Positions 1 to 12,900 are shown, counted from the first letter of the stretch. The stretch is DNA of 64,000 nt from Ectocarpus siliculosus (GCA_000310025.1 FN649750.1:1351782-1415781); one strand, 5' to 3'. Made by a program: numbers and translations. Notes: generated by a model from the letters alone, not told the origin.

Positions 1-51
1 GTTAGGCGTCCGCCGAGGCTTTGGGGCCAGCGTCGTCGTCGGGACCATCGC

Positions 52-257
52 TTATCTGGCTCGGAGATGAAAAGCCATCCCCGTCTCCATCCTTAGCTTC
101 CCCTCCGCCCCCATCTTTATCCACCCCGGGGTCACCTTCGCCACCTCCAGGCCCTCGTCCTCCAAGAAGCACGGCTTGAGGCAGCGCTTAGCGTCGTCCT
201 GCTGATCAATACTCTCGGCGGAGGGGATAGCCCATGCGTATTTTAGCCGAACTGCAT
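52..257 (-). CDS. Possible 3' terminal coding exon of an unrecognised gene
   Basis: On the minus strand a frame stays open from a candidate acceptor (CAG, just above 257) to a TAA at 52-54. It includes the peptide RLKYAWAIPSAESIDQQDD and a charged tail. A second minus frame over the first 180 bases ends at another TAA near position 2 and would give a Gly/Asp-rich tail, so the true frame is uncertain. Nothing upstream confirms the gene. I do not recognise the product; the AWAIPS segment alone is too short to name a family. It could be a chance open frame. Confidence 0.25.
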
Positions 258-2790
258 GAAGCTAGAACCTGAGACACGAAACAAAGAACAAAGAGCGTTT
301 CATTTGAATGTCAGCTTGTCTGACGCCGCGGGGTTCATCTCGTTAATAGCTTGCGCCAAACCACCTTCGCGTCGACTCGAAGCAACGCCAGGGCGCACTG
401 AAACTGCGGTAAAACCAATGAAAAGGCTGGAAACGCGACAGGAAGAAAACAATTGAGAGTGTTGGACTTGCAGCTCGCACGCCCAATGAGCGCTTATCAG
501 CCTGACAAACGGTTGACAGTATGCCACGGGAGACAGGGTTAGACGAATAAACTAAATACAACGAAGGGCCAGTCTTACAGAGCTTACAGTAGATCACATA
601 TCGACACAAAGGCAGCGTACATGTCCCGGATGGCGTTCAACGTTTGGTCGTAGCCGCCATACTTCCCAGCAACGCCTTTTCGAATAAAGGGTGGCACATC
701 GGGAAGGTACGGTATACCGTCATGGTCGGGGTCACTCTTGTTGGCGAAGTGTGCCCTGGAGTGCCCATCCTCGTCTTGACGACATCCGCGAGGATGCACT
801 TCTCGAGTATCTTCGAAAGGGATCAATCCATCCCGTGAGGGGGGCGAGGTGGTGCTTAGCGGGGGCTGGATGGATGCACCAGAGCAAAGTTGACAGTAGA
901 TAGTGTGGAAATACTGCTGAAAGCAGCAGGCAGCAGGGCGAAGATGGACTCCAGCAGTTATCCTCGTTTTCAAAACGTACGTGGCGATTCCAAAATTCAA
1001 GCATTATTAACACGGAAGCGGCCTGAAGATTGTGAGGACAAACACTCATTGTCCCCGGTCCTGTTGCGTGGCACCATGACATGTTGGGTAAATGCGCACT
1101 ATCGCTCACCGTGCGCTGCACCTCTATCCTGCACGACAGGCTAACGCTACAGCATGCGAGCCCCTCAAACCAACACAAGTAGTGGTGCGTGTGCGTCAAA
1201 AAGTCTCTACCCCTTCCACAAGCAATGAATCGCGAGGATTGTTGCCTACACGTCCCCCCGTTCCTTCCCATTCTGCTCATGAATGAACGAATGAACAGCG
1301 TTCGAAAGAAGGAACTCGTCGTTCCTTCCGTTCACATTCAAATAGGAGCGGATGTACTGAAAACGTGAGTGGAGCTATGCCGGAGTGATCGGCGATGTTA
1401 TGCACGACTCTGACAGCAGGTGCAGTAGCAGACCTCTATCTGTTCCCGGTGGACAGAGGTTACGACATGAACTTACCATCATACACTTTGTTTTTCAAAC
1501 CACAGGGCACCACTTCTGAAATATATCTCGCATTTCCCGCAGGGAGTTCACTTAATAACCCGACCGCACCTGAAATATATGGCGGTGCGCTTGCATCAGT
1601 CGACCTGGTCGAAGCTCACGCTCTGCATGGTCTCGCCCTCCGACCCGGGAAATGCCTTGCTTGGATGGCCCTAGAACCTTCGAGAACATGACGGTACCGA
1701 GCCCGCTCATGGCCGTCTCCACCTACTACAATACAGGGCGGGGGGGACAAAAAGTGCGTGAGACGCAACATGTGAACGACGCACATGTATACCCCTCTGC
1801 TCTGCTATGCACACTACTGGTGCCTTCTCCATTTCTCATCGGTGGCGCGGCTTCATTCGGTCGAGAATATGCGTAACATGAAGTGCTGTACGTACCGGAA
1901 GATAATTTCATCTATACTGCTGTCCGGTTCGCCAGTTCCTTGAAAGCTACACACCAGCTATGCATACAATCACTGAAAGACTACCCGTTCAGGAAAACGC
2001 AATAGTCAAAGGGAATGAATGTGCTAATGTCTGTACCATTTGCTTTTGCTGTTGGCCCCTTCGCCACACTTGGGGGCACCCACTGTGACCACCTTTCTTC
2101 ATGCTGTTGTTGCTGTCTTGAGATAAAAATATAAACGTTCCGATCTCTGACACGCCTTGTTTGCAGGGGTTTAGGCTGTTCTTAATTTATCGTTTTTCTC
2201 GGGAAAAAAGTGTAATTTATGAAATCGGACAAGAAAACGTTTCTTCTACACTGCTGTATTAGGACTAGAAATTACACATTTATTTCCGGCTGAAGATTTT
2301 CGACTTCATTTCAAGCGGCCATGCGTTCGGAAGTGATGACAATTTTTGATCCGATGGCGCGTTTGCTTATTGCGTTTGGAAATGCACACCACACGGAATA
2401 AACATCGATTGCGCAGAAAGTTGGCCGTAGCAACCCTCGGAGCACTGTGCTGCCATCTCAGCCGTTGATATTTGGTTGCCGTGTGGCGAGGTGCGCTCAA
2501 AGCGAAATGTTGGCCAGCTCACGCAGCACCGCTTGTTCAGACTTGCAAAGAACAGACCCGCAAACAGACGCAGCATCATCCCAACACACACATTGATGGA
2601 CAAAGTCTTCAATTTCTTGCTCGCTAGACACCCTCCTGCTGAAACTTGCGAGGATGTGAGCTCCATCAGACCGCTCTCTATCGGAGGGACTGCGTCGTTG
2701 CTGTTGGCTTGTTCAGTGGAGGGATAACTACAACGCCACTGGTGAAATGGCAAGAAATAAATATGTACAGCAGTGAGCGGCATGTCATTT
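258..2790. other. Intergenic stretch, no supported gene
   Basis: Open frames of 60-180 codons occur on both strands here. None shows a recognisable domain, clear splice borders or a homologous partner elsewhere in the window. I see nothing I can name. Confidence 0.5.
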
Positions 2791-2792
2791 TT

Positions 2793-3133
2793 CGAACAGC
2801 AGTCGACCCTCGCCAACTTCGTTGCTCAGCCCCCCAGCCCGTCACGGCCTGTGAAAACCACAGCGCAAGAAGCACCATACACGCAGCTACGGGCGGGTGG
2901 CATTGTGGTATCTGTTGGTTCGGTCAGTTAAGAGGGGTCGCTACGAAACCAAACCTGTGACGTTGCAAATAACTTGTCAATAGCTGTGTTCGAGCTGTGT
3001 GTTCGGAGTGTGTTCGAGCGGGGTGTCTTCTTCGAACAGCAGTTGGCCCTCTCACCAACTTCAATTCTCAGCCTCCCCGCGTCTCACGGTATGTAACAAC
3101 CACCCCACATGAGGCACCATACATACGTACAGA
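2793..3133. repeat. Spaced direct repeat, two units of about 100 bp
   Basis: Positions 2793-2893 and 3031-3133 share the string TTCGAACAGCAGT followed by similar spacing of CCAACTTC, CTCAGCC, CACGG and GCACCATACA. The two units are 238 bp apart. Unit 2 is preceded by a short TGTTCGAGC-type reiteration. No coding role is evident. Confidence 0.55.
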
Positions 3134-3424
3134 CATGGGCGCATGCTTTGCTATTGCTGTTGTGTCACCCAGTGCGCAGAGATCCAAGAAAACACAAACC
3201 GACCGATCATGATATGGTATGGGGTAGAAAGTGTTATGAAAATAGGGGTGGCAAGTCGTTCTCATGAGAAACTGCCTTACTCGGTATTTACGGCCAACAA
3301 ACGTATATTTCTATTCCAAAGTGCACATCAATTTCCCGAGGAAAAGAAAAAGAAGAAAAGGGTGGTGGGAAGAAAACGATGGCGCAGAGGATAATCGAAT
3401 CCACTGCAGTCTCACAGCAGTTGG

Positions 3425-3645
3425 TTGCTTAAGATATCACGCCCCCTGGACCAATTTCCAAACCCTGTTTACTCCCCAGCAGAAGAGGTGGCGGTGCCGG
3501 AAATGGTGGCATTGGAACTGTCCAGTCCAGAACTTTCCGAAAATGTATCGTTTGACTTTGGCATATCATCGTCTTTGTCGTGGAAAAATAGAGGTGCGAA
3601 ATTCGGTTAAGGGGGGGGTGGTATCTTATGCAACCTACGGTAGTC
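3425..3645 (+). repeat. Dispersed repeat, copy 1 of a pair
   Basis: This segment resembles 27352-27558. Both start with ATATCACG/ATATTACG plus CCCCTGGACC, continue with an ACTCC..GAAGAGG block, and end with a GGGTGTGGTA-like string followed by CTACGGTAG. The middle is diverged. It looks like an old short interspersed element of about 210-220 bp. No open frame is conserved between the two copies. Confidence 0.5.
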
Positions 3646-3649
3646 AATT

Positions 3650-4585
3650 CTTGCTTTCAAAACGAACGCATGTTTACAATATTGCGACGTGTGAACGACC
3701 CTGTGTCAATCGAACAATTTGTCTAAAAAAACAGGGCGTGTTAAGGGCTGGGCGTCGGCTGATGCCTCTGGACGGTTCACGCGGTCTATGCTAGGCATGT
3801 GTGTGGACACGTCATACAGCCGACATGCACGTTGTCACAAAATACTGATGAATAATACTACAAGCACAACCCCCGCAAAAAAACGTTGAGAAATGACGAA
3901 GTGCCTACAGCAGCATGTACATCCCCCGCCCTAAACAATGTCTAATGAGGCTGGGCACTGATTGACGCCTTCGGGATAATTCCCCGTTGTACATGATGAG
4001 TAAGAGCTGTATGCGCGCAGTAGGCCCAGAGCCATTGGGTGTGCAGGACCAACTGCTGGTGTCTGAGCACATGTAACAACATAAATGCAGGGGACACAGG
4101 GATACACAACACACAACTTTCCCTTCATTCATCCTTCTTTTGCTACCATCCAGGTAAAACTGCAGGGAATAGCTCACCTAAGCAGAAACTGCTGCCGGCA
4201 TGTCGCTCTCTCTTGTCCGCGCGCGCCGTGTAGAAGCTCGTCTTGCCGCTCTTAGCAGCACAAGTGCGGCGGGTTAGCTGCGGCGGCTGCCGTGCCCCAA
4301 GTCCGAGCATCTAGAGATAGTAGCCTGTTGCCTTGGTTACGAAAGGAATGCCATCAGTCTAATCGCTATTCGTCTTGGCACGCTGTGGCCTCTGGTCGCC
4401 TGTGTCAAGGCTCGTCATGTGGAAACGACGGCGCGCAGGCCACACCGCAACACACCACCACACACAAAGCAAACCCACCAACAGGGGGCTCGCTGGTTCG
4501 AATGCACACACCCCACTCTAGCTTCCCATCTGTCTGTCTGGCGGGATCGGTTGCCAACTGCCTCCCAACCTGTATCTTCGGTGCT
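3650..4585. other. Intergenic stretch, nothing recognised
   Basis: No coding exon, RNA gene or repeat could be supported. The string GGTTCGAATGC near 4495 resembles a tRNA T-loop but has no cloverleaf around it. Confidence 0.4.
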
Positions 4586-4589
4586 TTCA

Positions 4590-5035
4590 CCACCAGGAGG
4601 TCTGGCCTAAGGTTGTAGCTGCTTCCCAACCTGTTGGGTCTGTGTTTGTACAACCAGGAGGGCTGGCCAAGGTTGTGACAGCCCTCCCAACCTTCAGCAC
4701 CCAGCCTTGTACAACCAGGAGGGCTGGCCAAGGTTGTGACAGCCCTCCCAACCTTCAGCACCCAGCCTTGTACAAACAAGAGGGCTGGCCAAGGTTGTGG
4801 CCTGCCTNNNNNNNNNNNNNNNNNNNNNNNNNNNNNNNNNNNNNNNNNNNNNNNNNNNNNNNNNNNNNNNNNNNNNNNNNNNNNNNNNNNNNNNNNNNNN
4901 NNNNNNNCCCTTCAGCACCCAGCCTTGTACAACCAGGAGGGCTGGCCAAGGTTGTGACAGCCCTCCCAACCTTCAGCACCCAGCCTTGTACAACCAAGAG
5001 GGCTGGCCAAGGTTGTGGCTGCCTTCCAACCCCCC
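4590..5035 (+). repeat. 61-bp minisatellite spanning an assembly gap
   Basis: The unit begins TTGTACAACCAGGAGGGCTG and ends CAGCACCCAGCC. Unit starts are seen at 4646, 4707, 4768, 4925 and 4986, each 61 bp apart except across the gap. A more diverged unit precedes 4646. A run of 100 N (4808-4907) interrupts the array, so the true repeat number is unknown. Each unit carries GGAGGGCTG and CAGCCCTCC, which can pair as a short hairpin. Confidence 0.9.
4808..4907. other. Assembly gap, 100 N
   Basis: Exactly 100 unknown bases inside the 61-bp minisatellite. A fixed length of 100 is the usual placeholder for a gap of unknown size, so the array was probably collapsed or unresolved. Confidence 0.95.
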
Positions 5036-5039
5036 TCCA

Positions 5040-5590
5040 CAACCTGCCCGACATTGGGGGTGCTCCCAACCTACCCCCAATGTGTCCTTTGGCCACCGGT
5101 GTACATATGTATGTATGCATGGGAGCGGCATCATTCACAAACAATGTTTCCTCATTTTGTGTGAGCTTCACAGATTCAACCCCAAGGAAGGGCGAAGGGT
5201 TCACAAACAATCTGGAAAGATTCACTCCGAAATGAATATTCGGAATGAAGGGCGAACGGTTCACACAGCGGAACTCCACTTTTTTTATGTACACACATAG
5301 CAATGTATGTTGTGATACCTTCCTGTATTCCTGACTGACTGCTATCTATTACTACCACCGCTTATTGCATCATCGGTGATCGGACAAATAAATGGGGACC
5401 AACCTCCTGCCTGCAAAGACACGGCAGTAGATCTTCGGCATTTAACAAATGGTGTCACGATCTATTTCTCTAGAACGTAAAGATTCAACGAATTCCAGGA
5501 CTACAAAGCTCTCTTTAGGAAATCAATACAAAAACGTGCAGAATTTGCGTGGAACTTGCTCCATATGCGGTGTATTTTTTTTGTTTCTCA
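5040..5590. other. Intergenic stretch with a short TTCACAAACAA reiteration
   Basis: GGTTCACAAACAA-like and ATTCACTCCGAA-like strings recur between about 5135 and 5260. No gene is visible. Confidence 0.4.
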
Positions 5591-5965
5591 CAGACTGCTG
5601 TTCGCTTGTAGTGAGTTCGTGTGTGCTGCAGCGGCGTCTTTCTTGCAAGTCCTCCTGCTGTCGTCCTGCTGCTGATTGATGCGACTGCTGTTCGCGTGTA
5701 TGTCAGAGTGTGTGCGCTTTAGCGGCGTCTTTCTTGCAGGTCCTGCCGCTGCGTAAGACCACTCGCTCTTGTGTAGTCATACGGTGTTGCTGTTCGCGTG
5801 TACGTTAGTTTGTGTGTGCCTTAGACTAAATAGTGGCATATTTGCTGCAGGTCCTCCTCCTGCTGCTGTGACCGCTGTTCGCGCGTACGTTAATTCGTGT
5901 GTGTTTTAGCGGCGTCTTTGATGCAAGTCCTACTGCTACTGCTGCTGTAATCCGCTGCGTTGATC
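5591..5965 (+). repeat. Degenerate tandem repeat, about four units of 85-105 bp
   Basis: Units start near 5591, 5681, 5785 and 5870. Each begins with a form of CTGCTGTTCGCGTGTA, then GTGTGTGC..TTAGCGGCGTCTTT, then GCAGGTCCTCCTGCTGCTG. The units differ by substitutions and indels, so this is an old array. It lies just left of the remnant of the Patched-gene 3' flank. Confidence 0.6.
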
Positions 5966-6016
5966 ACAAACTCTCGCGAGGCCTTTTTTTGTGGCTAATG
6001 CGGCATCGTCACTCTA

Positions 6017-6180
6017 CCGCATGCAAACGGGGTGCACGACACGCACGCATGACATGAATTGAGTGGTACCGCGTTGTTGATGGTGCCCTGTTGCGTGGCG
6101 ATATGACCGAAGGTAGGTGTCTTCGGGGAAAAACAAGGGAATTATGTTGGTCAGCGGTAGGCAGCAGCATAGTCTACCCA
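6017..6180 (+). repeat. Remnant of the Patched-array 3' flank
   Basis: This stretch matches the region downstream of copy 1 (about 20050-20190) and of copy 2 (about 46903-47050). Shared landmarks are GGGGTGCACGACACGC, CCTGTTG, GTGGCGAT and ACCGAAGG in the same order and spacing. No exon lies to its left. It is best explained as the right-hand end of another, now deleted, array member upstream of copy 1. Confidence 0.65.
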
Positions 6181-6689
6181 TGTACGGAAGTAGCATATTT
6201 TTTTTTATTTTTCTAATAATATGACATATTTCTGTTGCATTAGTCTAGTCGTGTTGCGTGTTATGAAGTTTTTTGTTCTTGACAGAAAAAACGGTCTGAA
6301 CATGGTTGGGGATGAGAACAGCATCATGTAGGTCTGCCACAACGGAACAACGTTGTCATGGGCAGCGCGCTACGAAAGAGAGAAAAAGACGATTTTCGCC
6401 AACAAGCATCTCGACAACACATCGAGCACCTAAATGTGGCAAGAAGAGTCATGTTCAAAACAACACAAGTAGCAGTAGAAACAGCACCCAGCTCCATCGT
6501 ATGCTCATCCGGCGTGCACTGCTGTGTATTAGCATCTTTGTATGATGAAACAACGCCCCAATCTCGGAGATCGGTGTTCAACATCTAGATGTTGCAGTGT
6601 CGCAGCCCAGATGTTGGAGATCCCAGTGGAGATCTCGGAGATTCCAGCGGGTGGCGGTGGTGGTGAAATAAGTTTTCTTTTGTTTGACC

Positions 6690-6922
6690 GTCCCCCGCTT
6701 GTTTTTCGTTCGGTGAAACTACTGTACGTACAATATCTTCAGGTTCTTGGTGCGCACCACCAGGCCCCCTCTTTCTCACACACACTCTCTCACCCTCTTT
6801 CACCCGCTTGCGGCACTCTCTCTACTTTCCCCTCTCTCTGCGGCTGCCACACACGTTCAAGAGAAGGTGCGTGCTACTGCTGCAAGAACGAAACTTGGGG
6901 TGCCAAGTGCTGACCTTTGGAG
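6690..6922 (+). promoter_or_regulatory. 5' flank/UTR of Patched-like copy 1
   Basis: This segment aligns with 32330-32581 upstream of copy 2, sharing GTTCGGTG, TATCTTCAGGTTCTT, CACACACAC and GAAACTTG blocks. The conservation outside coding sequence fits a 5' UTR or proximal promoter duplicated with the gene. A CT/CA-rich initiator-like stretch lies at about 6770-6840. No TATA box is evident. An in-frame TGA at 6911-6913 supports the ATG at 6923 as the start. Confidence 0.45.
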
Positions 6923-9900
6923 ATGACTCCAAACGGCGCCAGTTCAACCGGCGATGCCCAGGCTAGCAACGCAGGTACGTACGAAGGGAACCAACTGCTG
7001 TGAAAGAGGTTGCATGTCGTTTGACAGCAGCTGTGTTACCGTGCACGCCGTGGGTTGGACCAGATCAGAGGGTTGCCTCCACCAAGTAATGTTGGGGTGA
7101 GGTGATGGGCAACATGCGCCGCATATTAAATCGACCGGCTCTGGATGGGCGAAGACTGGATCTTACTTTTTCGGATAAAACACGCACTGCGATGAGATGA
7201 GATGCACAGCCCTGGAAACATGTTGCCGTGCTCGTGCGGCTGCTGGATACACAGTAGTAGCACCATACGACTTCCTGTCTCCAGGTTGTCGAGCTCCCTC
7301 AGACACGTCTCGGTACCGCGTCCCTCTTCGCCACGTTTGCCCCGGGCCCCCTTGCACACAACAATTGTTCTGCGGAAGGTCTGAAGGGTTCCTCCTGGTC
7401 GAGATTTCACGGCAGGATCAACGAAGTGGCCAACAACTTCTTCTACCGCCTGGGGTACCGGGTGGCCACGAACCCCAAGCGGACCCTTCTCATCAGTCTT
7501 GCCTTCGTAGTGGCCTGCTGCTTCGGGTTCGCCAACTTCACCATCGAGGCCGACGGTGAGCGAAACCTTGACCACCTTTGGCATGTAGACAACGAAGTAA
7601 CTATTTTGCCGCCATGAATACGTGGCGACCGGAGTCCGGGTCTTCCTGTGTTGTGTGGGGGTGTTCTCTTGTTGATAGTCGTCATCGTTGCTGGCGGCAT
7701 CCTTATGCTGCTTGTGTGAGCTCTGGCCATCTGAGCTCGACTGCAACATTGCTGCCTGGATCATACTCTTACCGGCTTCTGAACGTGTACAGTAGTGTAC
7801 CATGGTACAGGTCAAGCATACCAGAAGACTGAGGACGACCGTGTATCGACCCGGGGTTCTTTATTTGTATATACGTAGGTTATCTCGCCACAACATGTTA
7901 CGGTGGAAAGACATTTGTTGAATGAACACCGGGTGAATGTATTAGGTAACTCGGCAAATTATGACACATTCACAAGCCCTTTATGCTACGCGGCACCCGA
8001 TATGTTGTTTATGGTTCGTCTGTCAATGCTTAGTCGCGAACTTGCGCGATACCACCGTTAGAAAGTTTGCAACAATGGGTGGCAGAACCGGGTTTCTGGT
8101 AGCGGTGAAACTACATACCATTTATCCCCGCTTTTTTGTCATGTGGCCGTGGTGTTCATGATGTCTATTCCCGCTGACCCTCGCGCTAACGATGCCAACA
8201 CCGACTACGCAAACAACGACAATGATGACGACGACAGGGGAAGACCTCTGGGTGCCAGCCGACTCCTTGGCCAGGGATCACCAGAGCATCGTCCTTGAAG
8301 ACTTCGATGGCGGTGAAACAACCCTCCCCGGTAGTCAAGCATCCCCTTTGATCGGTCCTTGTTCCCGACACAAACACCATTCCATCTTCTCGGGTGCCCC
8401 GGTTGACTCACAAAAGAAGGCCACCAGTGTTTCATGTGTCGTCCCATCTGTCGTTATATTCCTAGTCTAACGCCTGGTGGTTGACGGTACCTGCACTTCC
8501 GCCCATTCCTTGCCTAGCCAACAATACCACACCGACCCAATTCCACCCGGTTATACCGACTTTTTGGTGGTGATCTGTGCTCAGCAATGGCGTGCCCCCT
8601 GTCACGGAACATGCCCCACATCTTGTTTGTTTGTTTTTCCGCATTATGCACCAACCATCCCCGTTACTACCGCGCTAAACCATCCTTGAACGCAATGCGC
8701 CATGCCGTTCAGACGGTGAGTTTGCATCCTTTCTGGTGGAGAGCCCGTCGGAAACGGGCAGCGTGCTGACTAAGGAATCGGTCGATGCGATATGGGAGCT
8801 GGATGCGATCGTCAGGGCCGTCGAGGTAGAAACAGCCCTGGAAATTGTCGATGTTGCTGTTATTGTCATCGTTGTCGTTGTCATTATATTGGTGTTTTCT
8901 GTCTTGAATGTTGTTCTCAGTTGATCGCAACATCCCACATACATGTACACACCCCGCGTTTTTTCACATCGTAACAACAGGGTGGCCGTGCTTGCCTTAT
9001 ATCCCCCAACGTGTTGGTGTGCTGAAGGTTGGTGGCAACACATACGCCGACGTGTGCGGAAAAGAACTGGACGGTGTGACGTGCGAACCGGTGTTCCGTG
9101 GGATCACTCGTTTCTGGGGAGATTTCGCAACCTACGAGGTAACTATCGCTAAACCGTTTCTTGGTCGGGCATCGCGAGGGTTTATGCCACTTTCTTGTCC
9201 ATGTGATGGCCGCCTTCTGTGTTTCAATAGATCCGCAAGTGGTTCTGAAGCTCTGTGCGTGCCTTTGAACATTTTCAAGGGTGTTTCTAACGATGGAATG
9301 ACGAGCGCAACGAAATATTCGTGCCGTATCATGCAGTCTTGCGGGGGTCACGTGGTTGCTGCGGAGGTAGGCTGTACCCATTTCTCTCATCGCCCTCGCG
9401 CTACACATCAATAGACCAGTGCACCAGAGGCGCACTTGCACCGTGCTGCGCCTTTGCCTTCTGCTCCTCTACGAACTGCGCTCTATGCTGCTTCTTTCGG
9501 CGCACACACTTAGGTTCTCCAGCCCACTTGCACCTTCCACCCCATCGCGCCGTTGTCTGCGTGCCCCGTCTTCCGCAACCCATTCGTAAGGCCTCCGTAA
9601 CAAGCGATGCGGATATCCTTGCGACCGTGAACGTGGCCACCTTTCCGGACGGATCGACCGTTAACCAACAGGCCCTCTTCGGCAACGGGATCACCTACGA
9701 CGATGATGGCAACATCTCCGGAGCAAGAGCGACCATCCAGGTGACCGAGCGCGTCCTGTCGCGATGATGATACTTACTGACACAACTGCTGGATCAGTTT
9801 GGGCAAAAGTAGCTTCGGAAGGACACCACCCTTCGTGTGAAGTGTGACGTATCTCTGGTCAAAGCCAGACAATAAACCCAACGATGACGACACAGACATG

Positions 9901-12900
9901 GAATGCCCTTGCCACAGCGATGTCGTCTGGTCCGGCGTTGGCTCCGACTGATGGCTAGTTTTTTCCTTTGCCGACGAGACGGGAATGACGTCCTTCCGCT
10001 TCTCCCTCTTCTTGCTTGGATGCCGTGCTCTTTCGGTTCACTCGAACAGCGATAGTAGTGTCCATGATGTTGTTTCGCGTTCTAACAACAAGTTTCACTG
10101 CATTGTTATGAAACCGCCGTTTCTCTAGGGGTTTGCGCTCGATTCTGATCCTGACGATGGCGCGGACATCAACGAGGACGTTTTCGACTGGAACGAGGCC
10201 TTTCAGGTAAGACCTCACAGAGTTCTGCTGTCAAGGCGCTCCGTGGAACGGGTAGTGCCATGAACCTGTTGTTTTGTTACCCATACCGTGTAGGGAGGAC
10301 CCGATTCCCAAGGTATTGGTCGAATGACTGTACCTATTTTCGGTACGGCCTTTTCATGTGGTATCCCGAGACCGAAAAATTGTACGCTAGTACCGATGGC
10401 GAATTCGCCACTTTCCGAAAGTGGCTCTTTCCCAATGGGAAGGGTGCCAAAAGGTTAATCTCGTCTTGGTTCCTGTCCCCTGTCGTCACTGTCTAGAAGA
10501 ACATGGCATGTGCTGCAAGCGGTACCAGTTTTGTCAAATGATGGTTGTTGTTTTGTCTCTGTCTCTCTCCGCTGTGTTTTGCCGTCTTCGACGTTTCGTT
10601 GATTGTTGTCGTTTCTTTCCAGGACGCTATGGACGAAGCAGCGAATAACTTTGATGTTTTCGACGTGTTCTATCTCACCAGCCGGTCTACCGACGACGCC
10701 CTCAACGAGTCCGTAACCGGCGAAATGTTTCTCTTCATCATCACCTGTGAGGAGATAGTCACGTCTTATAAATGGCTTTCTAAAAACTTCTCGCAGCCCA
10801 GTTTCGCTGCGGACGCCATCGCTCTACGTGCTTGCAAGTCATATTTTGGGCGGGGGGATACTTTAGCCTTGTTATTTGCCGTGCATCAGATGTTCCATCG
10901 GCGTTAGCGTATTCACTAATGTTCTTCGTGTGTTGAAGTTTGACGGGCCTTTCTCTCAGGTATTTGACCAGTAGGTACACGCGGATGACATCCTTGCTTC
11001 CTTGTTGTGTTGCTGAGCGTCCCTTCCACACTTCTCTTGGTGCGTTGCGTTGCAGACGTTCTGATGATCGCGGTCGTGTCGGTGGCGCTCGGCCGGTGCT
11101 GCAGCGGACCCGTCAAGCGCCGGAGCTGGTTGGGGGTCGGCGGGACCGTGCTCGTCGCTGCCGCCGGCTTGGCCGCCTACGGGCTCAACAGCGGCTTCCG
11201 TGAGTTAGCGCCCACCATCACAACCTTGTTGACATGTGGACGACTTGATTTGTTGAAGTGGTGACCCGAAAGGCAGCGCCCAGTTGTTTGTACTTGCTTG
11301 TGCTCTTGTTCTTGTCTCCTCTCTGACCCTTCTGACCCATCCGTGTGCCTCTCTTTGGGGTCTGCCCGTGAATTATCTGCTTGCCTGCCTGTCTGTACGT
11401 TTACGTCCGGACTTTCTTCCACGGAACGATGACGACCACACGCTCTCGCAGACATCCCCTTCACGTCGCTGTCGCAGATCCTCCCTTTCATCCTCATCGG
11501 AATCGGCGTGGATGACATGGTAAGCGCGCAGGCGGGTAGCCGGGTAGGCCCTAGTGCTATGGACGAGGGAGATCTGCTTTCGTATGTGCCGGTTTTGTTT
11601 TCGGTAGAGGCTCTGTAACCTCTCTTGCAGCTTTTTGGTTTTTGCTATAGGTTTGTCATTCTACCTTTCTTTGTGGGCGGTCTCTCTCTCTCTCTATATA
11701 TATATATATCCCTCCCTCTCTCTCCCTCTCCCCCCCTCTCTCTCTCACCGCCCCCTCCCTACCTCTGCCCACAGTTTGTTATCGTCGCAGCCTACGACCA
11801 CACCGATCCCTCGCTCGCCGTGGAGGAACGGATCGCCCTCGGAGTCAAGCGCTGCGGGGTGTCCGTCACCTGTGAGTTGGACTATATTGTACAACAGCGA
11901 TTTTTTGTACGGTAGCTGTAGATTGATTCAAACGACCGTGTATCTTTTTCCAACGGTAGGGTGCGACCACCCTCGACGTTGCACGTTGTCCACAACTAGA
12001 AACGTTTTCCCTGCGGCGTCCAGCAACATAGTACGGCTACCCTCTGCGAGTGTACTTGGTTTCCAGAGCAATCCCGCCTTCCTTTGTGTTCCCGAGACAT
12101 ATCTCAAAGCGTGGGCAGTGCTTCTTTGACGGGTGTTGATACCCACACGTGAACGCCGCGTGTTCATTACTTGTGCAACGGCCACCTTATGCGCCGCTTT
12201 GTTGTTGGTTTTGGACCTGCCTCATGAATTGCAGCCGCGTTCCCGCTCTTTCGTTTCGCAGACACGTCGCTGACGAACTTCTTCGCCTTTCTCCTGGGCA
12301 GCATGACGTCCCTTCCTGCGGTGGAGTACTTCTGCCTCTACGCCGCCACTGCCATCTTGTTTGACTTCTTCCTCCAGGCAAGAAACAACAATCGTGGAAA
12401 GAGCCACACAATCTGTATAGCATTGGTAGCACAGGCATTACCCTCGTTGCTCTTTCTACCACGGTATTTTGCTCGTGATACGTGCAGCAAGAAGTAGGCT
12501 AGCTCTCGCACTATACGCAGCAAGGCACACGGTCGCTTGTGGAGTTGGGTCATGCGAACGAAGCGCTCTTCCTCGTCGCAAATTGTTCTAGCCCCCCCAC
12601 ACACACGTGTTTCACGTCGAGTATCGATTTTTTCCATGCTTTCGAAGGCAAAGGTTTTTTTGGGACTGCTAGAAGTGCGACCTAGCTAGTCCCCCCGCGC
12701 ACACGCATTCCTTGTCGAGTATCGCGTGTTGCGTGTGTTTGAAGGCGAAGGCCTTCGAGGGGCCGCTAGTACTGTAGAATAAACCTCACTCTTTGAGCCC
12801 GAACCCCCACTTCTTGTTGTCCAGATGACAGCTTTCGTGGCGCTGCTGACCATGGACGCCAACCGCCAGAAGGCCGGCAAGATCGACTGCTGCTGCTGCC

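Noticed and set aside
1395-1691. 98-codon plus-strand frame
   Set aside because: It contains a repeated CTGAAATATAT string but has no domain, no splice partners and no duplicate in the window; consistent with chance.
4480-4515. tRNA-like GGTTCGAATGC string
   Set aside because: No acceptor stem, D-arm or anticodon arm can be folded around it.
7126-7815. 229-codon minus-strand open frame
   Set aside because: It overlaps exon 2 of copy 1 on the opposite strand. A similar antisense frame occurs over exon 2 of copy 2 (32894-33325), so it is a shadow of the real exon.
11625-12129. Plus-strand frames rich in Leu/Ser/Pro around 11.6-12.1 kb and 38.5-39.1 kb
   Set aside because: They arise from the TC/TA microsatellites in intron 10 reading into exon 11 in the wrong or unspliced frame.
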